This document shows, one piece after another, positions 49,998 to 58,259 of a stretch of DNA of 64,000 bases. The notes beneath the pieces were generated by a model. It was not told the origin of the DNA. It ran no database searches and saw nothing but the letters and a program-made list of their open reading frames with translations. This DNA comes from Flagellimonas aurea. GTDB lineage: Bacteria > Bacteroidota > Bacteroidia > Flavobacteriales > Flavobacteriaceae. A program made the position numbers and the translations under genes. The stretch's first letter is position 1. Every line of letters begins with the position of its first letter. The DNA is taken from assembly GCF_017313785.1 (NCBI RefSeq), contig NZ_JAFLNL010000013.1, forward strand, positions 50,557 to 114,556. The letters run 5' to 3'.

Positions 49998-52403
49998 TTA
50001 TTGCTGTCCCTCCATGACCCCCAAGAGTTCCAAGATAAAGTTATCACGGGTTTGGATATACGCATATTTTTCCTGAATGATGGCACCGAGTTTCCGCTTC
50101 TCAAAGGCAGCGGTCATTCCAAAATCAACTCTTGGCATACCAAGGGCTATGGCCCGTTCAATGGTGCGATAGAGCAATTGGCGGTACGTGGCGTATTGCT
50201 CCAAGGCACCATAATCCATCCCGACAAAGGCAGGGACGTACACCTGATTCGTATTGGTGTAACAGAACATAACGCCCACTACCCTATCCGGTTCATCAGT
50301 GGGGCACATCACAATGAATTCCCATAAAGGGTTCTCGTTCATCCGATCAAAAAGCGCATCGGGGAAGGAATACGTATTGAGCCCCAAATTGCGCGACTGC
50401 ACTTCACCGAACAGTTTTCTGGCCTGTTCCAACTCTACAATAGATAGTTTTGGAACCGCCCTGCAATGGACCAAGCCAAGATAGGGCTGTATATCCTTCC
50501 TGAAATGCCTCCTGTTCCTGGACGATAGCGCTCCGATATACTGTTCTATGGAAGGTGTTTCCTGTAGATCCACGGTACAGGAATCGGGCATTTGCACCCG
50601 GAGAAAGCCATGTCCGTAAAGATGACTGTTCCAATTGCTTTCCTTGGGAAAATCCCGAAGCACGGTCATTTTCGCCCCTAACTTCCGTTCCTCTTGTTCC
50701 ATAAACTCCAAAAAATTGTTCATCGCCCGTTCGCCCAATGGATGCGCGCTGTCCCAATACACATGGTCTCCCTCAGTGAACAAACTGCCCATGGAAAGTA
50801 TCATGGACGAAAGATGATAGGAATCCGACTTTCGTTCCTCCTCAATGGATCGGGACACCTCGGAAGGGGCCAACATATCGTCCTTCCAAAGGGAAAAGGT
50901 CAAATAGGTCATCAATACCGGATTTCCCTTGACATCCCTTATGATCACATAACGAAACGACCAATTATGTTCCTTTTTTGAATTGCCATGGAACACGGAC
51001 TCCAGGAATTTCATTCCAGCCCAATCATAAACACCCTGTCCGCCCAAACAACGGTTCCATGATTCCTTATCTACCTGGTTTATGGATTCCTTGGCCTCCA
51101 AAGTCAGGTCACCCAATGGTCTGCGTTCCTCCCGTGTCTTGGGTTCCAATGTAAAGGCATGGAACACCCTTTCCGGGTTCGTCCCCGTCTCTTCCAAAGC
51201 TAGCGGAAAATGGTATGCCATGGCATCGGCCAGCCCTTTGATCTCGGCCTTTTCATTGTGCCTTGAGATGGTGATACGAACCCCGGTGTTCTTGACCGGA
51301 ACCGCTGGAAAGATGCCCAGGTTTACATAAAAACCCTCCCCCATCAGGCGGTTGACAAAATTATAGCCCGTTTTGGGCATTCCCGTCCCAATGTAAAATA
51401 CCGGGGATTCGTTCCGGTCTATCAAGGGAAGCTCTGTAGCGGAGAGGCATGCATTAAAATAATCGATACGTTCCCGCAATTCTTGCTGAAGCTCATATAT
51501 CTCTGGGGAAAGATGGATCTTGGCCGATGCAATGGCCGCACCGACTGAAGCGGGTTCCAATTGGGCCGAAAAGGTCAGGGGACCACCAAAAGTTTTGATC
51601 TTGTCGTACATCCCGGCATTGGAACAGGCCAACACGGCCCCGCTGGCCCCAAAGGTCTTGCTCAACGTACCGAACAGGAGCACATTCTCGGGCAACTCCC
51701 CCAATTGGTCCAAGACATAACCTGTACCCTTCTCCCCCACCCAACTCATCCCGTGCACATCATCAAAATAAAAATGCAATTGGGGATATTTTTCGGACAG
51801 GTCCATCAACTCCTTTACCGGGGCATAGTCCCCGTACATGGAATAGATCCCATCGGCCATATACCAGATGTGCCGCTTGGAATTCCGGTACTTCTTGATC
51901 TTGTCCTCCAGCATCTCCAAATTGTTGTGCCGTATCATTTCGATGGGAACGCTCCGTGTCTTGAGCATTTTGGCCGCGTTCTGGACGCTCCAGTGGACCT
52001 GATGGTCCAGCACGATCACGTCATCATCGTCCACGGCACTGGGGATGACCCCCAAATGGCCCAAGGTGCTGTTCTTGGTGATGATAATGGGATGCCCGTA
52101 CATTTCACGGATATAATCTTCCAACTCTTTGTAAAGCGGATTGGAAATATAGGACTTGGAAAGTGGAAACTGGGTTCCGTATTTATCAATGGCCTCCTTG
52201 GCGGCCTCTTTTAATCGGACATCCTGTTCCAGCCCCAAATAGCCTGTGGTCCCAAAATGGAACATATCCTTACCGCCCACCCGGATGGTACGCCCCGAAA
52301 AGGATTCTCCCCCGGCATAGAGGTGCAGCACCCCGGCCTGTTTTGCATCGGTGAACACTTCATGGACGGTGTTCAAAAAATTGTGGTGTTTGATCTTTGC
52401 CAT
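49998..52403 (-). CDS. PLP-dependent alpha-oxoamine-synthase-like/GNAT acetyltransferase fusion
   Basis: An 801-residue two-domain enzyme. Residues about 1-415 are a class I/II aminotransferase-fold enzyme of the AONS/KBL group: FDDVHG (Asp214, His217) and the PLP lysine Lys249 in TLSKTFGASGA. Residues about 430-800 are a GNAT/FemAB-like acyltransferase with SSRNRRHFRKDIQ and a C-terminal RVDFGMTAAFEKRKLGA. The fusion implies making an amino-ketone and acylating it, possibly a lipid or signal molecule. It adjoins rteC (12 bases), which suggests element cargo with its own export or signalling effect. Substrates unknown. Confidence 0.82.
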   Translation of the reverse strand: MAKIKHHNFLNTVHEVFTDAKQAGVLHLYAGGESFSGRTIRVGGKDMFHFGTTGYLGLEQDVRLKEAAKEAIDKYGTQFPLSKSYISNPLYKELEDYIREMYGHPIIITKNSTLGHLGVIPSAVDDDDVIVLDHQVHWSVQNAAKMLKTRSVPIEMIRHNNLEMLEDKIKKYRNSKRHIWYMADGIYSMYGDYAPVKELMDLSEKYPQLHFYFDDVHGMSWVGEKGTGYVLDQLGELPENVLLFGTLSKTFGASGAVLACSNAGMYDKIKTFGGPLTFSAQLEPASVGAAIASAKIHLSPEIYELQQELRERIDYFNACLSATELPLIDRNESPVFYIGTGMPKTGYNFVNRLMGEGFYVNLGIFPAVPVKNTGVRITISRHNEKAEIKGLADAMAYHFPLALEETGTNPERVFHAFTLEPKTREERRPLGDLTLEAKESINQVDKESWNRCLGGQGVYDWAGMKFLESVFHGNSKKEHNWSFRYVIIRDVKGNPVLMTYLTFSLWKDDMLAPSEVSRSIEEERKSDSYHLSSMILSMGSLFTEGDHVYWDSAHPLGERAMNNFLEFMEQEERKLGAKMTVLRDFPKESNWNSHLYGHGFLRVQMPDSCTVDLQETPSIEQYIGALSSRNRRHFRKDIQPYLGLVHCRAVPKLSIVELEQARKLFGEVQSRNLGLNTYSFPDALFDRMNENPLWEFIVMCPTDEPDRVVGVMFCYTNTNQVYVPAFVGMDYGALEQYATYRQLLYRTIERAIALGMPRVDFGMTAAFEKRKLGAIIQEKYAYIQTRDNFILELLGVMEGQQ

Positions 52404-52474
52404 ATCGTTTGGTTTAAATTGTCCTAAAAAGTAATGGCAATTGTCAGATTAAATGGTATGCTCAAATCATTTAC

Positions 52475-52528
52475 TCCGTTTCAATCAAGTATTATTCCGT
52501 TTCAGTCAAGTCAAATACCTTTAATTTG
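52475..52528 (+). promoter_or_regulatory. Tandem operator and promoter of the STAS-AraC operon
   Basis: TCCGTTTCAATCAAGT (52475-52490) and TCCGTTTCAGTCAAGT (52496-52511) are direct repeats 21 bp apart, differing at one base. The -7-like box TTAATTTG at 52521-52528 begins 25 bp after the start of the second repeat. The same arrangement and distances recur at 53979-54032. Such geometry suits a direct-repeat-binding AraC-family activator, and one is encoded between the two sites. Confidence 0.65.
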
Positions 52529-52602
52529 GCACAGTGTTCCCCATGTTACGATACCAAAAAAAGTATTTTTGTAAATTCAGGGTTTTTACCAGTTTTTGCC
52601 AC

Positions 52603-52983
52603 ATGAAAAGATCACATGAAAACAAATACGCTGTTTATCTGATGACCGAAGCGTTGATGCACATCATTTATAAAAAAGACCTATGTATCGACCTCAGGGC
52701 CGCCCAACTCATTGTCCAAGATAGGATGAAGCTACAAAATGGAAGGGAAATGCCCCTGCTCTGCGACATCCGTGAGGTACGGAGGGTCAATAAGCCGGCA
52801 CGGGACTATTTGGCCTTGGAAGGGTCACAATGGATAACCGCCTTGGCCTTTTTGATCGATCCCCCTGTGACGGATGTGATCAGCAGCATATACTTGGGCA
52901 CCCATGCACAAACGATCCCCACCCGGTCCTTTACCAAAAAATCCGAGGCCCTGGCCTTTTTAAAGAAACATGGCCAGCAATGA
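52603..52983 (+). CDS. STAS/SEC14-like domain protein
   Basis: A 126-residue protein from the ATG at 52603 (MKRSHENKYAVYLM). The longer frame to 52534 would need the first codons between promoter and leader. A conserved middle MPLLCDIREVRRVNKPARDYLALEGSQWITALAFLIDPPVTDVISSIYLG is typical of a flavobacterial STAS/SEC14-like family with beta-strand CDIR and an aliphatic helix. Function unknown; it may bind a nucleotide or lipid ligand. It is the first gene of the operon with the AraC regulator, 46 bases upstream of it. Confidence 0.65.
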   Translation: MKRSHENKYAVYLMTEALMHIIYKKDLCIDLRAAQLIVQDRMKLQNGREMPLLCDIREVRRVNKPARDYLALEGSQWITALAFLIDPPVTDVISSIYLGTHAQTIPTRSFTKKSEALAFLKKHGQQ

Positions 52984-53028
52984 AATCACCGACCATCCAA
53001 ACGTTCCACTATTTAAAAACTGACAACC

Positions 53029-53955
53029 ATGCCGAACACTGATGATTTTAGGGTAAAGCGCATCCAAAAGATGCTCCTGGAAATGGCCAAGGGCAACTTC
53101 TTCTATTCCCTTGAGCCTTCCGATAAAAATGACAATATCGCCTCTTTGGTGGTCATGCTGAACATGGTCAATGAGGAAATAGCGGCAGCCTTTATCCATC
53201 AGGGTTTTGCCAATGCGCACAACACTCCGCAATGTATCATACAACTGTCCCTGATCTTGGACGCCAAAGGTCAAATTGAATTGGTCACCAACGGAACCTG
53301 CTCCCTGTTGTCCTATATGCCCAAAGACCTTATCGGAAAACAAATCACCGAACTCATGACCGAAAACTCCCAAAGGACTTGGTCAAAAAAAATGATCAAA
53401 CATTTGAAACGGGACCGATCGGAAACGGTACTGTTCCTGGAATTTATTACGAACGATGGTCTTTTGCTGGCCAAGGATTGTCAAATATCGGTCTACCAGG
53501 CCTTGGATGGTAGCGGTCAGAAAATCGTGTTGAACTCCGTTTTCTTTTCCAAAGGGGAACCCTTTGAAACGGGACTTCCCAAAAATAAACTCAAAGTGAC
53601 CAAGGGCATCAAGGAGCATAAGGTCACCTTGACCCCCGAGGACATCCAAATGATTCGGGAGGTCCATGACACGATCCTCAACAATTTGGACAAGGATCTT
53701 CCCCTGCTCAAGGACCTTGCCCTCCATATGGGGACCAATGAATACAAGCTGAAGTATGGTTTCAAACAGATCTATGGCACCACCATCTTCCGTTTCCTGA
53801 CCCAGGAACGTCTTAGAAAATCAAAGACCCTGATCCAACACAGCAACCTTTCCCTCAAGGAGATTGCCCATATGAACGGTTTCAAGAGCGCCGCCCATTT
53901 CTCCAGGGCCTTTCGGGACAAATACGGCAAAACCCCAACCGCATTAAGGGGGTAA
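53029..53955 (+). CDS. PAS-AraC family transcriptional regulator
   Basis: A 308-residue regulator. The middle region (about 65-175) resembles a PAS domain (IIQLSLILDAKGQIELVTNGTCSLLSYMPKDLIGKQITEL). The C-terminal about 100 residues are two AraC helix-turn-helix motifs: LKDLALHMGTNEYKLKYGFKQIYGTTIF and LSLKEIAHMNGFKSAAHFSRAFRDKYGKTPTALRG. It probably binds the tandem 21-bp-spaced repeats in front of its own operon and of the MauE operon. The small ligand of the PAS domain is unknown. Confidence 0.88.
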   Translation: MPNTDDFRVKRIQKMLLEMAKGNFFYSLEPSDKNDNIASLVVMLNMVNEEIAAAFIHQGFANAHNTPQCIIQLSLILDAKGQIELVTNGTCSLLSYMPKDLIGKQITELMTENSQRTWSKKMIKHLKRDRSETVLFLEFITNDGLLLAKDCQISVYQALDGSGQKIVLNSVFFSKGEPFETGLPKNKLKVTKGIKEHKVTLTPEDIQMIREVHDTILNNLDKDLPLLKDLALHMGTNEYKLKYGFKQIYGTTIFRFLTQERLRKSKTLIQHSNLSLKEIAHMNGFKSAAHFSRAFRDKYGKTPTALRG

Positions 53956-53978
53956 CCCCTTTAAAATGTGTAAATTAC

Positions 53979-54032
53979 TCCGTTTGAATCAAGGAATGCT
54001 CCGTTTCAAGTAAATCAGACTCCCGAACTTTG
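53979..54032 (+). promoter_or_regulatory. Tandem operator and promoter of the MauE/DUF6520 operon
   Basis: TCCGTTTGAATCAAGG (53979-53994) and TCCGTTTCAAGTAAAT (54000-54015), again 21 bp apart, followed by GAACTTTG (54025-54032) as a -7-like box, 25 bp after the start of the second repeat, exactly as in the promoter at 52475-52528. Both promoters are probably controlled by the PAS-AraC protein. Confidence 0.65.
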
Positions 54033-54051
54033 TCATATCAATCCAAATGAT

Positions 54052-54498
54052 ATGCAGCGTTCAAAAAAAATATGGTTTTGGCTCCCCTATGCGATCAGTA
54101 TACTCTGCGCCATTCTCTTCATCTATGCCGCTACAAGCAAACTTTGGGATTTCCAACAGTTCAAGGTAGAGTTGGGACAGTCCCCTGTATTGACGGCATA
54201 TGCGGAATGGGTCGCTTGGTCAGTACCACTCACGGAATATGCGCTTTCAGTGCTATTGCTAATCGATACCACTCGACAGAAGGCGCTCTTTGGATTTTTG
54301 GGCTTGATGACCATGTTTACCACCTACATTGTCATTGTCCTCAATTTCAGTGATTATGTGCCCTGTTCCTGTGGTGGTGTGCTGGAAAACATGGGGTGGA
54401 CGGAACATCTGGTATTCAATTTGTTTTTTGTAGCATTGGCCATCATTGCCATTCTACAGTTGGAATCCCGATCAGTCAATAAATCCAATCTATCATGA
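54052..54498 (+). CDS. MauE/DoxX-family redox-associated membrane protein
   Basis: A 148-residue protein with four transmembrane helices, typical of MauE/DoxX: FIYAATSKLWDFQQFKVELGQSPVL in the first part and the Cys-rich loop YVPCSCGGVLENMGW (CxCGG) on the outside, then a closing helix. MauE-type proteins take part in disulfide formation or maturation of Cys-rich exported proteins. The next genes encode a beta-propeller-like protein and a small Cys-rich secreted peptide, a natural client. Its stop overlaps the next start by four bases. Confidence 0.8.
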   Translation: MQRSKKIWFWLPYAISILCAILFIYAATSKLWDFQQFKVELGQSPVLTAYAEWVAWSVPLTEYALSVLLLIDTTRQKALFGFLGLMTMFTTYIVIVLNFSDYVPCSCGGVLENMGWTEHLVFNLFFVALAIIAILQLESRSVNKSNLS

Positions 54499-55577
54499 CC
54501 ATAAACACCGTTTATATAAAACTCATGGGAACCCTTTGTTTGGGAATTGGTTTAGTAGTCATTGTTTTTCTTACCGCCGAAAAAGCCGTGCACCGTAACA
54601 ATGCCTTTACCCGAAGATATCCGCCACATCCACTCAATAGGCTTTATGAACTTAACTTGGGTTTCAATTCATACTATGTTGCCGGGTTTGAGGGGGATGA
54701 TTTCTATTTGGGAAACCATACGGCCCCGAAACATCTTCTCAAAATAAACTTGGTAACCAAGGATACATCCCATGTGAAAATTGGTTTCCAGACCAAAAAT
54801 CTCCCCTTCCGAAATCTTCGTACTGCCCTGTACCCGCCCTACTTTTTTATCATGGACGGCACATCGCCCTTTATACTCCGAGGAGAAATCGGAAAGTGGA
54901 CGGCCAAACTTTGGGTACAGAATGCTGGATACTTTCTAAAAGCCGTGCCCATTGACTCCAACAAGGTCTATCTCAGTACTGTTAGCACAGCTCTCAACAG
55001 GACCGTTCTCGGTTTGTTGAAAATAAAAGATAAGCCACAGCTTGAACTGAATCCAGACTTGTTGACCCCACAAATCGACGGCATATTCGACTCGGATGGC
55101 ACCTTATTCTTCGATGGTGGCTCAAATACCCTCGGCTACGCCTACCTGTACCGGAATGAACTGCTCATTATGAACACGGAACTGAATCTCATCAAAAGAC
55201 TGAAAACCATCGACACCATCACCACGGCCCAAATCCATATCGCCAGTGACAGCATTGACCATATATCCCAACTGAAAGCTCCTCCATTGGTGGTAAATAA
55301 AACCGCGGCATTTTATGGAGACCTTGCCCTGGTCCATTCACCACGTTTGGGAAAGAACGAACCTGCACATATGCTCCAAGAAGCCTCCATCATCGATGTG
55401 TACAATTGGCGCAAGGAAACCTATGAATTCAGTTTTTATATCCATAACACAGAAAACGGTAGTGTCAAAAAATTCCATCTGTACGACAAATGGTTGGTCG
55501 CCTTAATGGGCAAGACGATTTCCGTGTATCAATTGAACCCAGCATTCTTTGCACCTCCATCATTCAAAACAAAATAA
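54495..55577 (+). CDS. Membrane-anchored beta-propeller-like protein
   Basis: A 360-residue protein with an N-terminal membrane anchor (about residues 9-27) and a periplasmic body of repeated beta blades (for example NHTAPKHLLKINLVTKD, LYRNELLIMNTELNLIKRLKTI, KLVALMGKTISVYQL-like ends). It resembles the TolB/6-bladed propeller proteins that accompany MauE and DUF6520 genes in flavobacteria. No catalytic motif visible. It likely binds a partner protein or peptide in the envelope (inference). Confidence 0.62.
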   Translation: MTINTVYIKLMGTLCLGIGLVVIVFLTAEKAVHRNNAFTRRYPPHPLNRLYELNLGFNSYYVAGFEGDDFYLGNHTAPKHLLKINLVTKDTSHVKIGFQTKNLPFRNLRTALYPPYFFIMDGTSPFILRGEIGKWTAKLWVQNAGYFLKAVPIDSNKVYLSTVSTALNRTVLGLLKIKDKPQLELNPDLLTPQIDGIFDSDGTLFFDGGSNTLGYAYLYRNELLIMNTELNLIKRLKTIDTITTAQIHIASDSIDHISQLKAPPLVVNKTAAFYGDLALVHSPRLGKNEPAHMLQEASIIDVYNWRKETYEFSFYIHNTENGSVKKFHLYDKWLVALMGKTISVYQLNPAFFAPPSFKTK

Positions 55578-55653
55578 AAATCTACTGGCCAGTAGTGGGG
55601 ATAAGACCGAAAACCCCTAACAGAGTAGGTCGTTAATTTAAATACGTTGAAAT

Positions 55654-55917
55654 ATGAACACACGTAAATTGAAATTTTTGATTCCGGTCATGGCCATCGG
55701 ACTGGCCATTACAGCAAGTGCATTTACCTCCATGGAAAAGTCCCATGTTGGTGAAAACAGCTTGATCGTAGGGTATGTATATGATTCGCCTGCAAACCCA
55801 TGTGACCAAAAATTGGTGGATTGTAACGAAACAGGGGAAAACCTTTGCTATAGCGAAGGACAGCCTGTTTTTAAAATGGAGGGAACTTCCTGTATCACAC
55901 AGTTGAGAAGGGACTAA
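55654..55917 (+). CDS. Small exported Cys-rich peptide (DUF6520)
   Basis: An 87-residue precursor: signal peptide (KLKFLIPVMAIGLAITASAFT), then a compact tail with four Cys (PCDQKLVDC, NLCYSEG and TSCITQL). Fits the flavobacterial DUF6520 family. The even number of Cys and the MauE-type neighbour suggest disulfide bonding outside the cytoplasm. Its role could be a secreted effector, a signal or a SusCD cargo; none is proven. The gene ends just before a strong terminator. Confidence 0.75.
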   Translation: MNTRKLKFLIPVMAIGLAITASAFTSMEKSHVGENSLIVGYVYDSPANPCDQKLVDCNETGENLCYSEGQPVFKMEGTSCITQLRRD

Positions 55918-55927
55918 TTCCGTAAGT

Positions 55928-55957
55928 AAAGGAGCCGATTCGGCTCCTTTATTGTTT
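55928..55957. terminator. Bidirectional terminator between convergent operons
   Basis: AAAGGAGCCG (55928-55937), loop ATT, CGGCTCCTTT (55941-55950), with T-rich sequence on the right. Perfect 10-bp stem between the DUF6520 gene (plus) and the metalloprotease gene (minus), likely shared by both operons. Confidence 0.82.
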
Positions 55958-55963
55958 ATGGTC

Positions 55964-58258
55964 CTAATGTTCGGCCCGTAATGCTTTGTCCATCTCTAGT
56001 AGACATAGTTTTAGATGCGCCTTTGTTATCTCATCCCCTACTCTTTTTAAAGCTTTCATTAGCTGCTTTTGAAGCCCGTCCAGTTCTGCCAGAAAAAGAC
56101 TTTTTGAATAATCGCTGTACAGATAGGTGTTTTCCCTGGCGTTGGGCCTATCGTATCTGAGCTCTTCCAAAATCGCACTGACCATTGACTTTACATAGGC
56201 CCTTTGCAATTTTTGCCTTCGCTCAGCTATCGGGAGGCGATTCCCATTCAATTCCTTGAACAAATCCCTTCGCAGTTGCGCCAAGAGCCTCTTGGATAGT
56301 CCTTTATGGGTGTTTCTTTCCGTTTGCTCCAACCGTTTCATACGAAAGGGATTGAGGGTTTCGGACAATAATGTCAATTGTTTTTCCAACAGCACATCCT
56401 CATTGGTCGTATGATATAGGCGATCTGAAAATTCAGGTGCTGCCAACCAATCCGGCACTTCAAAGGCATGTTCGCCTAAAAATACCATAGCATCCATTTG
56501 ACCATTGCCGTCAACGGATTTGTAAACACCACCCTCTTGCGCCGCCGATTTAAGTTGGATGTCATAGCCCCCGATCAACGACATCACAAAGGCCATTTCA
56601 TGGTACCATAGTTCCAGTGACTTTTCATATAACCGTTCCATATGCATCGAATTGCCCCTGCCCTCATATACATGGGGCAAAAGTTCCATGACCCGTTCCA
56701 AGTTCTTTAGCCCCAGAGTTGCTGTCCGAATGGGATCGTTATTGTCAACCACCTCATTGGTGTTCCCAGGACCTATTGGCTTGTACTGGTCTAGGTTGAA
56801 CCGATACCAAGGCACGGTATCCTGTACCGAAAGGATACGCTCCAGTTCCGGAAGTTCTTCAAATGGGCCATTGGTACCAGGTATTGGCATATAGCCCCAT
56901 TGGATCTGGTGGGAATCCATAGGTCCTACTTTTTGTATCAAGAGTGATGGCGGAATACTGTCCTCAGGTTGTGCAATGAAATTATGCCGTGCATAGGTCA
57001 TGGCACTGGGGGTATGTCCCATAGTTTTTAGCCATTCCTTATCACGCATTTTTTCAAAAGGATAGGCAAACTCCCCAAAATTCCCATCGCGCAATCCAAA
57101 GGCATGGCCAGCTTCGTGCGCGGTCACGGATTGGATCAATTCGCCGAGCAGATCATCAGGAAATGGGTAGTGTTGTGCTCGATCATCCAATGGGGCACAT
57201 CGGACGAAATAATTGTCCGAAAGGCTTTGATAGGAACTGGCCAGCACGATATCGGCTTTGAGGATTTCCCCACTTCGAAAATCAACATAAGTGTCCACTG
57301 TAGAGCTGGCCCTGTCCTCTGCTCCTCTGATACCTGAATATGCCTCCCAAAGGATCATGGAACGTCCCATACTGTGCCTGGGACCTTCCGTGACATCCTT
57401 TGCCAGTTCCTTGACTTCTATAGCGTTGGTGAAACCAGCAGCTTCAAAGGCCGGTAACCATTCCATAATCCCTGACGTGATATAAGGCTTCCATGTATCC
57501 GGCACCTTGGGTCCAAAATAAAAGGTAATGGGCTTGATGGGGTCGCTGGGATAGGAAGCGCTGTCCCTTCTTGTCAAGCGCCAACGGGAAATGCTTCCCG
57601 AAAGATGGCCTCCCTCCTTGATATCCTCCACAAAATACCCCATACGTGAGTCGTACAATCGGGGTCTCATCGGCTCAGGTAAACGGAAAAAACTGAAATC
57701 CGCAATGATGGTCTTTCGATGGCCGTTCCTAGCAACGGTTCTTTTGGTCTGTACGATGGTCTCTCCTTCCAGATTGAAAACGTTTTCCACAAAGCCCGCT
57801 CCGGGCACTGCCGTCTCTTCCACAAAATTCCGGTACCATTTGATCTGAGCACTTAAAAAGAGCTCAGTGGCATCTACCCTATATCCATCTTCCAAACGGT
57901 CTTGACCGACAATGGGAAAACGTCCCAAAATCAATTCCTCGATTTTGTAATCTTGGTTGACGGGAATCGTTGTGCCGACCAAGGACTGAACTCGGGGAAC
58001 CTTTAAAATCAAATGCTCCCGCTGTTTGGACCAAACAACCTGTTGATACCCCGTTCCATGGCGCACAAAAAGCAGGGGCTCGTCCAACAGTTCGGTCGGT
58101 ACTACCAGAAACACCTGATTATTTTCCAATTGGGCATGGATGCCATTGTTGGCCTGCCCCATGACAGGACAGGCCGCTAATTCAAAAAACAATGAAAACA
58201 AAAATGGGAGTAAGCCCATACTCTTCATAGCCTTTATAGGCCAATATTTTATATGCAT
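55964..58258 (-). CDS. Zinc-dependent metalloprotease (DUF4953/DUF5117 type)
   Basis: About 764 residues from the ATG at 58258, two bases beyond the susD stop (ATGs at 58273 and 58228 are possible). Signal peptide, then DUF5117-like and DUF4953-like regions. The metzincin signature HEAGHAFGLRDG lies near residue 395, followed by a Met-turn in TPSAMTYARHN. It is exported to the periplasm or surface. In Bacteroidetes such proteases often sit with SusCD pairs of peptide-type uptake systems, here as third gene of the operon. It may process the peptide imported or exported by the pair. Confidence 0.88.
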   Translation of the reverse strand: MHIKYWPIKAMKSMGLLPFLFSLFFELAACPVMGQANNGIHAQLENNQVFLVVPTELLDEPLLFVRHGTGYQQVVWSKQREHLILKVPRVQSLVGTTIPVNQDYKIEELILGRFPIVGQDRLEDGYRVDATELFLSAQIKWYRNFVEETAVPGAGFVENVFNLEGETIVQTKRTVARNGHRKTIIADFSFFRLPEPMRPRLYDSRMGYFVEDIKEGGHLSGSISRWRLTRRDSASYPSDPIKPITFYFGPKVPDTWKPYITSGIMEWLPAFEAAGFTNAIEVKELAKDVTEGPRHSMGRSMILWEAYSGIRGAEDRASSTVDTYVDFRSGEILKADIVLASSYQSLSDNYFVRCAPLDDRAQHYPFPDDLLGELIQSVTAHEAGHAFGLRDGNFGEFAYPFEKMRDKEWLKTMGHTPSAMTYARHNFIAQPEDSIPPSLLIQKVGPMDSHQIQWGYMPIPGTNGPFEELPELERILSVQDTVPWYRFNLDQYKPIGPGNTNEVVDNNDPIRTATLGLKNLERVMELLPHVYEGRGNSMHMERLYEKSLELWYHEMAFVMSLIGGYDIQLKSAAQEGGVYKSVDGNGQMDAMVFLGEHAFEVPDWLAAPEFSDRLYHTTNEDVLLEKQLTLLSETLNPFRMKRLEQTERNTHKGLSKRLLAQLRRDLFKELNGNRLPIAERRQKLQRAYVKSMVSAILEELRYDRPNARENTYLYSDYSKSLFLAELDGLQKQLMKALKRVGDEITKAHLKLCLLEMDKALRAEH

Positions 58259-58259
58259 A

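Larger units (their letters stand above)
10236..52403. mobile_element. Putative integrative conjugative element (borders uncertain)
   Basis: The segment carries every module expected of a Bacteroidetes ICE: integrase (10236), ssb and RadC-like genes, relaxase and coupling protein (24439-27092), a complete tra operon traE-N (34518-41429), an amidase, replication-type genes, and rteC (49146). The interval also holds toxin-antitoxin and stress cargo plus an IS21 insertion. The limits given are simply the outermost genes with mobile-element character. I could not find flanking att repeats by eye; the right border could lie anywhere between about 50 and 52.5 kb, and the left one on either side of the AbiE pair. 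Confidence 0.6.
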
